64,000 nucleotides of DNA from positions 38,437,001-38,501,000 of the forward strand of contig CM072812.1 in NCBI GenBank assembly GCA_037013495.1, read 5' to 3'. Below, piece by piece: positions 1-11,929 of the stretch; the stretch's first letter is position 1; the number at the start of each line of letters is the position of its first letter. The stretch comes from Hippophae tibetana. Taxonomy: Eukaryota; Streptophyta; Magnoliopsida; Rosales; Elaeagnaceae. The translations under genes and the position numbers were made by a program. Under the pieces are notes generated by a model. It searched no databases, had not been told where the DNA came from, and saw only the letters and a program-made list of their open reading frames with translations.

Positions 1-209
1 AAAAATTCATAAAATCATATCTCTAGTAGGCTAGGGTAATGACTTATCATAATTATTGACTTTCCCATTCAGTATCACTTCCCAAATTTCACATTATACA
101 AAATACAATTATTAGGATTATTACCAGGCGTGATTTAACGCATTCTTAATCCAAAACAAAGATAACCAACATTCTTGGTTATTTTTCTTTGTAAACAAAT
201 CCATTAATC

Positions 210-833
210 CATCTCAATTTGCATCTTGGTTTTCTAAATGGTGGAAATTATTTAAAATCTATCAATTCCATCCTTATTTCCCCTGTGAAGGAAAGTTATC
301 AATCCTTCCAGTATCATTATAAGCCAATATCAAAGGAAGCTAGATTCCCTCCTCTGTGCATTTTTTGCTCAAAATTTTATCTCCTTTGGGTATGTCAGTG
401 GGTCTTAAATCCTATTACATTGGAGATAATTACTATTACCAGATCATTTCAGATTAAATGGTGGTCATCATTTATGATCCAAAAAACATTATTACTCTCA
501 GAAATTGATCAATGGCTTCTTAAAAATGGTCACGGAGAACCCCAAGTGAAGGAACTCTAAGCATTCTTACTTTTCTTGGCTCAAAAAGTGCATACCAATG
601 CCCTTATATCCAATGCAAAAACCTAAGAGGAACTTCTAGAAATCATCAAACAATTATCAAAAGGATCTTCTAGCCAAACTTCTGGGGTTAAAAAAAAAGA
701 AGAAGATTTAGATGAGACTCAATCACTAGATGAAACAGTATTAGCCACATCAAAAGCTTCATTGGATGATCTGATCAACTTAGAGATGGCTAGTGAAGAC
801 ATACTATTTTGGACTGGTAAAGCTCGGCCTTAA
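210..833 (+). pseudogene. Unrecognised broken reading frame with KWW motifs
   Basis: I do not recognise this gene. From about 219 a single frame runs to 831 with only two in-frame stops (558 and 624), which is long for such AT-rich DNA. Its protein contains FPPLCIFCSKFYLLWVCQW followed by FQIKWWSSF and ends in an acidic, serine-rich tail (KKKEEDLDETQSLDE). A second tryptophan cluster, WFSKWWKLF, lies just upstream in another frame near 225-255, so a frameshift near 260-290 probably broke an original longer protein. The KWW-type motif recalls hypothetical proteins found near plant retroelements, but that is a weak impression. It lies immediately upstream of a minisatellite and an Athila-type gag remnant and could be an unrelated insertion target. 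Confidence 0.35.
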
Positions 834-859
834 AATGGATCTTAAGACACATCACCATT

Positions 860-1085
860 ATTGAACCTATGAATCTGTTTTTGGGCCCACGTGTCCATTA
901 CTATTACTTTGGGTTTGTGAGTCCATTACTATCTCATTGAACCTATGTGTTCATCACTATTACTTTGGGCTTGCGAGTCCATTACTATTACTTTGGGTTT
1001 GCGAGTCCATCTCACTTCATTGGGTCTAAGAGTCCATAACACTTCATTGGGCCTACAGACCCAAAATGGACTCTTAGGCCAAAAA
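860..1085. repeat. Degenerate minisatellite (CCATTACTATTACTTTGGG)
   Basis: Irregular tandem units of roughly 30-50 bases share the core CATTACTATTACTTTGGG plus TTGYGAGTCCAT. At least four recognisable cores occur between about 895 and 1015, then drift into CACTTCATTGGG units. It separates the unrecognised frame from the Athila gag remnant. Confidence 0.6.
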
Positions 1086-1129
1086 TTTGGTGAATCTTTT
1101 GAAGGCTTAAAACTCACCTGCTAGTATAA

Positions 1130-1425
1130 ACCATGTCCAAGATTCAAGGGTGTCTTGTTTCTTTTGTAATGGAGCTCATTTGTTTGATAATTTCTCGAAT
1201 AATTCTAAATTAACATTCTATATAGGCAACGTGAATCGAAACAATAATCCATACTAAAAAACATATAACTCTGGATGGAGATAACATCCAAATTTCTCTT
1301 GCAATAATAACAACAATCAAGGTGTTAAATAATTCCATGGATAATCATTTCCACCACCGGGTTTTCAACAACCATAATAATCTCAAGTCCAAGAAAAGAA
1401 GCCACTTACTGAAGATATGAAGAAA
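1130..1425 (+). pseudogene. Athila-type Ty3 gag C-terminal remnant
   Basis: Across stops the translation reads as the end of an Athila-clade Gag: a zinc-knuckle remnant (CFFCNGAHLFDNF) followed by the tract typically found after it (NVNRNNNPY, then YNSGWR and HPNFSCNNNNNQG, then FPPPGFQQP). The same tract can be read in the minus-strand Athila element near 45.9 kb, which supports the family call. Near 1425 the sequence jumps directly from the Gag tail to the end of the reverse transcriptase, so protease and the RT catalytic core are missing. Non-functional. Confidence 0.7.
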
Positions 1426-2000
1426 CGAATTTGGTTTTAAATTGGAAGAAATGTTATTTCATGGTACATGAAGGTATAATCTTAGGCAAAAAAATCTCAG
1501 TAACTGGTATCGAGATGGATAGAGCTAAGATGGAGAAAGACATGCCTTTCAAATTTTATGATAAATGTTTAAAGGTATTTCAAGTGCTTAAAGAAAAACT
1601 AGTGTCAGTACCAATTATAGTTACACTAGATTGGAGCAAGCCCTTTGAGTTTATATATTAACCATGTGATTTTGTTATTGGAAATGTTCTTGGATAGCGA
1701 AGAGACAAAATGTTCCCTATCATATATTATGCAAGCAAGACATTGAATAAGGCTCAAATGAATTATGCTACTATAAAGAAAGAACTCATTACCATTGCAT
1801 ATGCCTTTGAGAAATTCATATCTTATTTGGTTAGAACCAAAGTGATTGTCTACATGGATCATTCTGTAATAAAGTACCTCATGACAAAGAAGGATGCCAA
1901 ACTAATATTAATAAGATGTGTTCTCCTTCAAAAAGAATTTGACTTGAAAATCCATGATAGAAAAATAGAAATCAAGTAGTAAACCATCTGTCTAAACTAG
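1426..2000 (+). pseudogene. Athila-type RT thumb and RNase H remnant
   Basis: This matches the RT-RNase H junction of Ty3/gypsy polyproteins. The start reads LNWKKCYFMVHEGIILGKKI, the segment that follows the RT catalytic YxDD box; the box itself is absent upstream. RNase H follows in the same frame across two stops (1659 and 1695): MFPIIYYASKTLNKAQMNYA, then TKVIVYMDHSVIKYL and MTKKDAK, ending in EFDLKIHDRK. The final LSRLE-type hinge toward integrase is recognisable near 1985 (NHLSKLE). The polypeptide would copy RNA into DNA and degrade the template in an intact element; here it is dead. Confidence 0.85.
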
Positions 2001-2039
2001 AAATCCTTTCCAAATGAGCAACTCTTTTCAATAGCTCAA

Positions 2040-4395
2040 ATAGAAATCCTATGTTATGTAGACATTGTAAATTTACTAGCTACATACATTCTTCCATCAA
2101 ACCTCACATTGCAACAAAATAAAAAATTCTTCCATGATATTAAAAAATATTTTTGGGATGACCCTTACCTCTATAAAAATACAGTGATGGTATTTTGAGA
2201 AGGTGTGCTATTTATGATAAAGTTGGAAGTATTCTTTACCATTGTCATAGCTCAGACTATGAAGATCACTTTGGGAGCACAAAATAGCAGAAAAGGTACT
2301 TCAATCTAGTTATTTTTGGCCCATAATGTTTAAAGATACTTACATTTATGTAAAGACATATGATAGATGCCAAATGATAGGTAATATTTCAAAAAGAGAT
2401 GAGATACCCCTAAAGAGTATACTTCAAGTGGAACTATTTGATGTTTAGAGCATTGAATATATAGATCATTCCCTTCATCCTTTGGTAACCAATATATACT
2501 TGTAGGAGTGGATTATGTGTCAAAGTGGGTAGAATCCATATCTAGCACTAAATGTGATGGCAATGTTGTCCTGAATTTTTGAAGAAAAATATTTTCACTA
2601 GGTTTGGAACTCGTAGGGTCATTATTAGTGATAAAGGTAGTCACTTTTTCAATAAATCCTTTAAGTCCTTATTGTCTAAGTATGACATTAAGCATAAAGT
2701 GTCTACTTAATACCATTCCTATATAAGTGGGCAGCAAGTAAAGGTATCCAATAGAGAAGTGAAAATAATTTTGGAGAAAACTATGAACATCTCAAGAAAG
2801 AATTGATCATCTAAGTTAGATGATGCTTTATGAGCAAACAAAACTGCATTTAAAACACCAATTAGTACCACCCTATATAAGCATTTTATGGAAAGGCATG
2901 TAACCTATTTCTAGAATTAGAACACAAAGCATGGGCACTGAAACAGTTGAATATATCCATAGATGCAGTTGGTGAGAAGGAACTATTTGATGTTTAGAGC
3001 ATTGAATATATAGATCATTCCCTTCATCCTTTGGTAACCAATATATACTTGTAGGAGTGGATTATGTGTCAAAGTGGGTAGAAGCCATATCTAGCACTAA
3101 ATGTGATGGCAATGTTGTCCTGAATTTTTGAAAACAAATATTTTCACTAGGTTTGGAACTCCTAGGGTCATTATTAGTGATAAATGTAGTCACTTTTGCA
3201 ATAAATCCTTTAAGTCCTTATTGTTTAAGTATGAGATTAAGCATAAAGTGTCTACTTAATACCATTCCTATACAAGTGGGCAGCAAGAAAAGGTATCCAA
3301 TAGAGAAGTGAAAATAATTTTGGAGAAAACTATGAACATCTCAAGAAAGAATTGATCATCTAAGTTAGATGATGCTTTATGAGCAAACAAAACTGCATTT
3401 AAAACACCAATTAGTACCACCCTATATAAGCATTTTATGGAAAGGCATGTAACCTATTTCTAGAATTAGAACACAAAGCATGGGCACTGAAACAGTTGAA
3501 TATATCCATAGATGCAGTTGGTGAGAAGGAACTATTTGATGTTTAGAGCATTGAATATATAGATCATTTCCTTCATCCTTTGGTAACCAATATATACTTG
3601 TAGGAGTGGATTATGTGTCAAAGTGGGTAGAAGCCATATCTAGCACTAAATGTGATGGCAATGTTGTCCTGAATTTTTGAAGAAAAATATTTTCACTAGG
3701 TTTGGAACTCGTAGGGTCATTATTAGTGATAAAGGTAGTCACTTTTGCAATAAATCCTTTAAGTCCTTATTGTATAAGTATGAGATTAAGCATAAAGTGT
3801 CTACTTAATACCATTCCTATACAAGTGGGCAGCAAGAAAAGGTATCCAATAGAGAAGTGAAAATAATTTTGGAGAAAACTATGAACATCTCAAGAAAGAA
3901 TTGATCATCTAAGTTAGATGATGCTTTATGGGCAAACATAACGGCATTTAAAACACCAATTAGTACCACCCTATATAAGCATTTTATGGAAAGGCATGTA
4001 ACCTATTTCTAGAATTAGAACACAAAGCATGGGCACTGAAATAGTTGAATATATCCATAGATGCAGTAGGTGAGAAAAAGAAGATGCAAATTAATGAATT
4101 GGATGAGCTAAGGTGGAATGCTTATGAGAATGCCAAGATTTACAAAGAAAATACAAAAAGATAGCATGACAAGAAAATTGTGCATCATATCTTTGAACCT
4201 GGATAGAAAGTGTTACTATACAAGTCAAGAGTCAAATTGTTCATAGGAAAACTAAAGAGTTAATAGTCAGGTCCATTCACCATCACTAAGGTAACCAACG
4301 ATGGAACCATTGAATTAGAAAACAAAAATAAAGAGTGGTTTATGGTTAATGGACATAGAGTGAAGATCTATCATGGAAATAAATTATCAAATGAA
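2040..4395 (+). pseudogene. Athila-type integrase remnant, internally triplicated
   Basis: The region corresponds to integrase plus its C-terminal domain. The HHCC region is recognisable near 2350 (TYDRCQMIGNISKRDEIP), the core reads VEXFDV then [19 protein letters not shown] and SGQQ, and the C-terminal GPFTITKVTNDGTIELENKNK lies near 4270-4330. The same protein is almost intact on the minus strand at 43.0-43.9 kb, giving a within-window reference. Stops and frameshifts are frequent. The core is present three times in tandem (separate entry), and the tail after 4078 is single copy, so the repeat was made inside the gene. The duplicated copies share the same stop codons, so amplification came after inactivation. 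Confidence 0.85.
2431..4077 (+). repeat. Three tandem 549-bp units inside the integrase pseudogene
   Basis: The start GAACTATTTG recurs at 2431, 2980 and 3529, a spacing of exactly 549 each time, and the unit end GATGCAGT recurs at 2962, 3511 and 4060. The copies differ by only a few substitutions. 549 is a multiple of three, so the frame is kept. Shared disabling changes (GATGTTTAGAGC in all three where the minus-strand relative has an open codon) show the event post-dates gene death. Confidence 0.95.
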
Positions 4396-5064
4396 ATATA
4401 TGTGACAACCTTGGTGGATGCAACTTAGAAGTTGATATGCCCATCTAGTCAAGGATGTCAAACATGGTTGGGGGGAAACCTAACTTTATTTTACTTATAT
4501 TTTTATTGTTTTTGTTTTGTAGGTGAATAAATGTGGAGAGCAATGACAGAACATGATTGAGCATTTCAATGACAAATGTGGTGTGCCAAGATTAAGGGAG
4601 TTTTCTTTTATTTTAATTTTTCATAATTATATGTGCACTTAAGGGACAATGTGAAACTTAAGTTTTTGGGATGGAACTTCATTCTTTATTTTAGTATTTA
4701 GTATGTATTTTCAATTTTTAGGAATTTTTTAGGATATTTTTAATCATGATTTGGGTAAAAATTGATAAATATATGAAAACTAAATTCATGCATGCTTAAT
4801 ATGAAATGTGTTAACATAATGATATGTTTTTTTTTCATGACTAGGATAATAAATGTAACATGCTCATTAAGATGCTTATATTAATTATGTGATATACTTG
4901 CTAGTTTTAATTGAATGATTCAAATTTTAGTGTATATGTTCATGATTGATGTTGGTGTTCTTATTGAGAGAAAATTTATAGTGAGTTATGCGAGTTGATG
5001 AGATCTGATATGTTTTAGAATCTATTTGATCATCATTTGAGGCAAAGTTTTAAATAATATTTTG
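4396..5064 (+). other. Non-coding 'env-position' region of the plus-strand Athila element
   Basis: No reading frame is supported. The segment matches the region between integrase and 3' LTR in the minus-strand Athila element: GTAGGTGAATAAATG near 4520, GAGCATTTCAATGACA near 4560, GGACAATGTG near 4650 and TTTGATCATC near 5025 all recur there in inverse orientation. A degraded version of the GTTGGG...CCCAAC hairpin lies near 4465. The distal half of this region and the polypurine tract are missing compared with the 42-kb copy. Confidence 0.6.
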
Positions 5065-6636
5065 CCCAAGAAATGAAAGTAAAATTATCAGTGAACGTTT
5101 CTACTTAATATTTGTTCGTCTTATCAGTAAGTAGTATTTTTTGGGTTGAAAATATTAAAATACGAACTTTTTGGTGAAAATGGGTGAAAATATTTTTTTG
5201 AGAATTTCTAGAATTTTTTAGAATTGTTTTTGGATTTTTAATGTATGATTAATAAGAAGACATCACATGGATGCCACATAAGCAAGAGAGCTAACCAATT
5301 TTCACCATATGGATGCCATATAAGTAAAGGGATCACATCAAAGCATACCATATGTATTGGGTGATGTGGGCTGCCACTTATTGGCACGACATTCAATCCA
5401 AGTTTCATCATGCAGTCATTGAAGGTGCCACGTGTTGTCACGAGATTTGTTTATGCTTTCCACTGGGATTCCACACAATCCATATCATTGAATCACTGTG
5501 TACCAAGTGGTTCTTACTCAACATGCATTGACCATGACCAATAAGTCTTGCCACGTGTCGCATGCTGATTTCACCTGTGATTCTCCTAGGTAACATGTTG
5601 CGATCATACTGGCCAACATTGTTTAATTTATTTTTTCTATCTCAGTCCTTGATTTGAAGTTGGTCTTATAGTCCAAATTATTTTTGAGCCTAATTTAATG
5701 CACCTAATTGCCTCAAAAACCTGAAAGAGGTAAAAATTATTAATTTTTTTTTATCAATTTTTGGAAACAAGAAGAGAGAAAAATGCAGAAACATTTCAAA
5801 AGGAAATACAATTTTGGTGGAGATTCAAGAGGAGATTGGTGCTACAATTCAAAATATTGATTGTATTTATTATTCTTCTCATTTCTTTATGAATTTTTCT
5901 GTCTTGCTTTATGAAAAATATGAGATTTTAAAAAAAAGTTATGTCTAGCTAATGTTTTTAGTCTAGAGGTCTTATAAACTAAATTGTTTAGATGTGATGA
6001 TCCAACATTTTATCCTAATTATGATTTCAACTGAATTATATTATTTAATCCAATTTTTATGCTATTAACTATTATATGGCTAACAATTGATCTATAGAGG
6101 CACTTAAATGGATTCAAATAAAATTATTCAATTGGTTTTCTTGATTAAATAACATGCATAGTTTCTAGGCAGAGATGTATGATTTTTATATATGTGATCC
6201 ATAATTGATGAACTTAATGAGTAACATGCAATTTAATTGACATAAGAGTGTGATTATGTTTATTGCTATATGATTTATAGTTTACTTGATAGAGGAATAC
6301 ATGCTAGGTTAGACTTAATTAATTACCTAATTGATTTGTAATTATATTAGAAGAGTCTAGTGATTCACATGTTCAGAAAATTGAAGGATTAAGTATTCTT
6401 ATATATTTTCTCATATATCTTCTTAGCTACAAATTTTGAGTTAATTAATTACTATTATTTATTTTTAATTCTTATAATTTTGCTTTCTCAAAACACACAA
6501 AAAATATTGATATTTACTTTTTGATTCTAAAAATCGGTTTCTAACGAATAATCTCTATGGTAATGACGTTTTTTTATCATTATATTACTTATTTGTGATA
6601 AGTATACTTGCATACCCCTACACACAACTCGTGTCA
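5065..6636 (+). mobile_element. Athila-type 3' LTR (plus strand)
   Basis: Aligned by eye with the minus-strand LTR at 39.9-41.4 kb: both carry ACTTAATATTTRYT near the start, a GC-richer stretch with CACGTG boxes (here 5429-5434 and 5552-5557), and the same end signature AATCTCYRTGG, TTATCATTATATTA, AAGTATACTTG, then CACACAA near 6620-6636. The left edge is approximate because the TGATGA terminus and polypurine tract have decayed. It contains no coding sequence. Confidence 0.7.
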
Positions 6637-6679
6637 ATCAAAGAGTTCTTTTTGAAGTAGCTTCTTTGAGATTTTAAGT

Positions 6680-6790
6680 CATCTCTTAGGCTATATCTTA
6701 TCTTATATTTTAGCATATATCTTATCTTATATTTTAGCTATAATTTAGGATATATCTGAGCCTATATTTTGGGACATATTTTTAAAACAT
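6680..6790. repeat. Minisatellite of TATCTTATCTTATATTTTAG units
   Basis: Two close copies of a unit of about 29 bases (CTTATCTTATATTTTAGC) are followed by degenerate copies ending GAGCCTATATTTTGGG. The same TTTTAGCCTATAT core recurs at 55.57-55.67 kb. From about 6800 to 7819 I see only AT-rich unassigned sequence. Confidence 0.6.
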
Positions 6791-7819
6791 TTAAGCACAT
6801 TAAAGGATAGAATAAGTTGAAATTTCACAAGTTGACCCAAGTTTAAATAATATTTTTGGTACTAAAAATAATTCCGAGTGTTGTGGACATGTGATATTGA
6901 ATTTATGAGTATAATACTATATGTGATGCTTATAAAAGATAACTTGAACTATGATTATCTAAAACTCGATCATTTATTCGACTTTTTTTTGATAGACTTG
7001 ATAACGAGCCTAAAAAATGTTTACTTGCAAACATTTTATTCACGAATACCCACAACACTAATAAATCTTACATATATAACTAACCTAGCTTCTTAGGACT
7101 CATATACTCAAACTACATTACTTCCAAATCAAAACAAATATATACCAAAATGACTACATTGTTTTCCATTGATAAAATGGATTAAATCAAATATATTCAA
7201 TCTTTAAATATTTCAAGTTAAAAATAGTACTACTAAATCCCAATATGACTATATTCTTGCCTATTTGATATGTGAATTACTTTAGTAGCTTCATATATTG
7301 GTTTTTAGGAAATGAAAAACATAAAAAAGTAAGCATCATTAAATAAATGAAAAAAGAGACTTGACTACAATTTGAAAATCGAATAAAATAGATAAAAATA
7401 TGGATTTAGTATACTATTTTGATAGATAATTAACTATATTCCATGTCCTCTTAATGGATATTGACTCATTTATTAGAATTCCAAAACTACATTACCAAAA
7501 GATGACTGTTTAATTATATTTGCCTAACTTAACCTTGACTCTTTTTTGTTTTATTTTATTGAAAAAAGTAACTTAACCTTGACTACGAGTGCACAAAGCA
7601 TTGACAAAGAAAATACTTACTTCACATTTAAGAATAATTCAGGTACATACTTTTGTTTCAACCTTCAACATGTAAGATAGGGTACCAAGTCACATAAACA
7701 ATTAAACTTGTTTTAATGTATAAAAGAAACTTATATTAACTACTAGTGAGAATCAATTGACTATAAATCCAAATAATTTCTTAAAACATTAAATGTTAAG
7801 AAACTATTATAAGAGTTAC

Positions 7820-8828
7820 CTTTCAATCTATTACTATAACACAACTTTTAGGTCAAGCAATGGTACTTCCCAAAGCATCATTTAGGATTTTAAATTCTGT
7901 TGTTGTTCTATACATCTTGACATTTGAATTAACTGCATCCTCAACCCACACTTTCTAACAATTACTTCCTAGTAACACATGATGCACTTTACTCATAGGA
8001 TCAATTTATGCAATTGTTCCTTCTACCACCACTTCTTCTACATCGAAAATTTACCAATTCTATAATATGCATCTTGCATCTTCATGTTGACTATTTCCTA
8101 GCATTATTCCACTAACTTTCTGAGACTATAATAAAGAAAATTTATAATTAACTGCATTTAAATTTCCAAAAATATGAAAAAATAGAGAATAATAAGTTGA
8201 GAGATTGTGAATTTTTTACTTGAGAAGTATTAGTGTAATTCGTATGCTGATCATCATAACCATTATTTTTTCTCTAAGAAAATAATTGAAATTTTAGAAA
8301 ACAAAATTTTTTCCTAAAAACATTATTGTTTAATTTAATAAATATCAAATTTGTTCAATTGATTTCTAACTATTGTCCACTGCTGAAAGCATTTCTTCAA
8401 ATTTTTGAATTTGAGCTTCAAATTTCTCTTCAACTTCTTTCACTTTTAGGTTGTAAAAACTTATAGCACTTAATTGGTATGGTATAACTCCAAATCCTAG
8501 TCCGTAAATACGTCTTTGATACTCTTTCCCAATGCTTGTGCAATGACATCTTTTATATCATGGAGGGGCGGAGTACATGATTGAGTTAGCTTGTTAATTT
8601 CTTCCTATAATATATATGCAAATGCATTGTTGAAACTAACTAGATTTTATAATAAATAAATAAAGTTCATTTGTAAAAATAAACTGTACCAATGTTCAAC
8701 CAATTGGTTCATTTGATGGCTCTCCATTCTTTTTAAGATGGCCTTTAGTCCGAGTTGATATACCAATGTTCAACTAATTGTTTCATTTGATAGCTCTCCA
8801 TTCTTTTTAAGATGTCTTTTAGTCCAAG
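7820..8828 (-). pseudogene. CACTA transposon accessory protein (Transposase_24 type), C-terminal part
   Basis: Reading leftwards, the minus strand gives ELTQSCTPPLHDIKDVIAQA, then LGKEYQRRIYGLGFGVIPYQ, then a coiled-coil-like KVKEVEEKFEAQIQKFEEML (8.64-8.35 kb), and further on IDPMSKVHHVLLGSNC, VEDAVNSNVKMY and LNDALGSTIA. This order (LTQS, LG.E..GR..GLG, coiled coil, DP...VH...LG..C..V.V, and DA.GS..AWP) is typical of the second open reading frame of plant CACTA/En-Spm elements annotated as Transposase_24 or TNP1-like. Stops interrupt it. Its right edge is the Sirevirus-like element, and its N-terminal part is recognisable beyond that element at 16.43-17.2 kb, so one gene was split. Confidence 0.65.
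8688..8828. repeat. 74-bp tandem duplication in the CACTA pseudogene
   Basis: ACCAATGTTCAAC starts at 8688 and again at 8762; the two units differ at several positions. In the minus-strand translation both encode the IKRMES..MNQLVEHWY stretch. The second copy ends at the left edge of the inserted element. Confidence 0.85.
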
Positions 8829-10714
8829 TAAGTATGTCCCGTTGTACTTGTGTATCTATATGGGGTTTCATGTAAAAAACACAGTGTTTATTTATTTTAC
8901 TTAGTGTAACTGTCTTCCTATATGTAAGGTTGATTACTTTGGATTAGTAGTTCACACAAGCACATAGTTAGGTACACTTTATATGCGAGTATTTTTACAA
9001 AAACTATGGGCGGGGTTGGTCTCTGTATTATACATGCTAGGTAGAGTGTTAATTTTCGACGAGTGAGAGTGCAAGTAAGACAACATTTTTACTCTTATTT
9101 TTGGTTCCTTTAGGGTGCGAGTATTTATGAAAATTACTCAATAATTTTTGGAAACAAAAAATGTGATTTTTGACACCTTAATATGGCACTTCACTATTCA
9201 TCTTATCAGGGACCTTGCCACAAGTGGTGGCAAGGTTGGACATGCTTTGAAATGTTTTTAAATAACCATATTTCATATTTCTATTGTTGAATTAGTAATA
9301 CTTTATGTATTGCTCAGTATTAGTAATTCGTGATTGTGTGAGCAAACGAGTGGATGTGAGTGGTGAGTACTCAATACGGTGTTTGTGAGTGAGTTATATG
9401 TGAGCCATTTATTGGACGGTAGTTACCTTTGTGCAAATATTTCTTATGTAAGGAGCTAGTATGGTTATGAGTTGTGTATCAGCTGGTGGTTGCATTTTTG
9501 AAACGTTTTCTTTAGTTACTGATCACTCCCTTTGGGTAGTGTAGGCTTTGGAAGAGAGCTAGGTTGATGTGTTAAGCTAGGTTATTGCGAAGGCCGCAAG
9601 CAAGAGTAGTAATAGATAGTTAGGGTAGGTATTTCGATTGATAAAGCTATTTAGGTTTATATATTTCTATTGAATTGTATATGTTTATTTTTTGTGGATT
9701 ACTTGTTGTTGAGTGGTTCCTTAAGTAGCCTAAGGATTTTACCATATAGATAAGGTTTCTATATAGGTTTACCTCGTCATATCTACTGTTTTGCATACTC
9801 GAATGTGTAGCTAGTACAATCAAAGTTTAAATGGTGTATGTTTCTATATACTAAGGTTTATACTCTGATTAGAAAACTTTTATTATTTATTGTATGCTTT
9901 GTATTTACTAATTATATTTACTATTGCTATGATTATAAGTTATGTGCTTATCTATTGGATGTTATGCTTGATCAGATTACACGCTAGTCTAATTTGAGTT
10001 TATATATTCTATGAACCAATGTAGACTCTCATAAGAAAGTGTATTCATTATATGTTTTTACATGCTTTCTTTTCTTTCTATGTAGCATGCCTATAGCTTT
10101 CTAATCATTGCTTATGATGTAATGAATTAATTTTCCTGCTTCCTAATTAATTTATATTACTTTTGTCTATTATATGCATGTGAGTTTGATGTGAGCCTCT
10201 AAGGAGTTTGTATCTCCATACCCTAGTTGTATCCTAAGTGTCAGACTCTTTAATTGGTTTAGTTTGATATATTTAGATTGATCATATGATGTTTGAGTAC
10301 AATCATCATTTATGAAATATGTTCCGACATATGAAGTCTTGAAGTAATTGAAAATCCTTTATTTTTTGTATGCATTCTTATCTCACTTGTTGTTAGTTGT
10401 TTTTCATGCATTTGTTTGTTGCTAGTCTAGATAGAAACTTATGAAGCACCACATCACTAGTGTGTTTATCCCAGTTAGTTCTTCCTTACTACTGGTTTTG
10501 TTTATTATGGGTTGAATTGAGCATGTTATTTTGTACTTTCAATGTGTTAATTGCTTAATTCACATTATAAGGCATTCTTGGTTGAATTGATATAGAGCTC
10601 ACAAAAAGATTCCATGAGTTGGAATTTTTGTTGCTCATCTAAGTTCTCATTACCTATTTGAGTTGAAAGACTGATTGACCTTCTTGTAAATGTTCCTATG
10701 TATGGAAATCTTCA
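8829..10714 (+). repeat. 5' LTR of the Sirevirus-like element
   Basis: Shares with the 3' LTR a long series of matches: TTTATTTTACTTA, AGGTACACTTT, TATGCGAG, GAGTGCAAGTAAG, ACAAGTGGTGGCAAGGTTGG, GAGTGGTTCCTTAAG versus GAGCGGTTGCTTAAAG, and TGTGTTAATT. The left edge was placed where similarity starts (TAAGT). The right edge TCTTCA is two bases before the primer site. Confidence 0.8.
9213..9235. promoter_or_regulatory. Perfect hairpin in the 5' LTR
   Basis: Stem CCTTGCCAC, loop AAGTG, stem GTGGCAAGG (9 bp, perfect). The 3' LTR has the same structure at 14909-14931 with one mismatch. Its role is unknown. Confidence 0.7.
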
Positions 10715-10716
10715 AT

Positions 10717-10728
10717 TGGTATTAGAGC
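10717..10728 (+). other. Primer-binding site, initiator tRNA-Met
   Basis: TGGTATTAGAGC differs at one base from TGGTATCAGAGC, the complement of the 3' end of plant initiator tRNA-Met used by Copia elements. It fixes the left LTR boundary. Confidence 0.85.
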
Positions 10729-11929
10729 AGGTCACTTATGTTTAGGCTTAATCACCTGGGTATTTGATCCTTGACCTTTATCTACACATACACATACCTT
10801 CTATGTTTGTGCCTTGTGTTACTAGTTATGGAGGTTGTTGTTGTTCTATAAGATTGTTATCTCTATGAACATTTGTTGTTTGCATATTTCCTCTTTTCTT
10901 ATTTATGCATCTCTTTCTATCTAATTATGTGTCTTATATGGTATGTTAATTACCCTACTTATTGCTATGATAAACTATTTAATCCTTTACTAGTATTCTT
11001 TCCTACTAATTGCTTTGACATGTTTTTTTTGTATGTGTACCTTGCTTATTACTTACTTATTTTGTGGTTGTTTGCATGAGCATCATGTTACATGTTTTCA
11101 TTATGTAGTTTCAAAGTTTTAGAATTTTATTTATGTAGTCTTATCATTCATATGCCATGTCATATATAATGCATCCCATCTGCTTTACTAGGTTCTTCTT
11201 TCTTGTACCTAGTATGTTATGTATTGGTTCTCTATTAGTCTCCTGTTGATTTTTGTCATCTTTTGCTTACCTTTCCTTCTCTTATGCTTTACGTGTATCT
11301 TTGGAGAAAATTAAGGTGTTGTTTAAGCTTGTTTAGATGAGTGTTTATCTATACTATGCTTGTTTGAGTTTGCATCGTGCATCCGTATATCATATAAATT
11401 ATTTACCTATCTTTAGGGCTCTTGACTTACATGCAATGCTATGACTAAACTTGTGTATTTAGTGGGCATTCTTAGTATTTGGGTGTTGGCCTTGTCTAAG
11501 CATGTCTCTTGTCTCTGTGGTGGGACTTGAGCGTTTCTTACATGCTTAGATATTTTGTAGCAACCTTTTTTTTTCTCTCTTAGGCGTATTACCTGTGTTG
11601 CTAACTAGTTAGTCAATTTCTTTTCATCTCTTGTGTAGCGATGATGTGAGTGTTGCCAATGATTTCTTTTGAGGAAACTGTGTATAATTTATTTCCTTTT
11701 CTTTCTCTGAGGCCAACATTGTGCAATTTATGCTAGCATTATATCTTGACACACATCCTTCTCTTTTTGGCCTATGATATACTTTTAGCCCATCTTTGTC
11801 ATCTCACTTGTTTGTTTCTCTAAATTTGTGTTTTTCTTCCTTTACTGCTATAATTGTTCTACACATTCTTCTATCCTATTATCCTATTGCATATAAAATG
11901 AATTTTATAAGGACCATTGATGATACATG

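Noticed and set aside
2431..4077. CRISPR-like or satellite array
   Set aside because: Units are long integrase-derived copies without spacers; simple tandem duplication of a gene segment.
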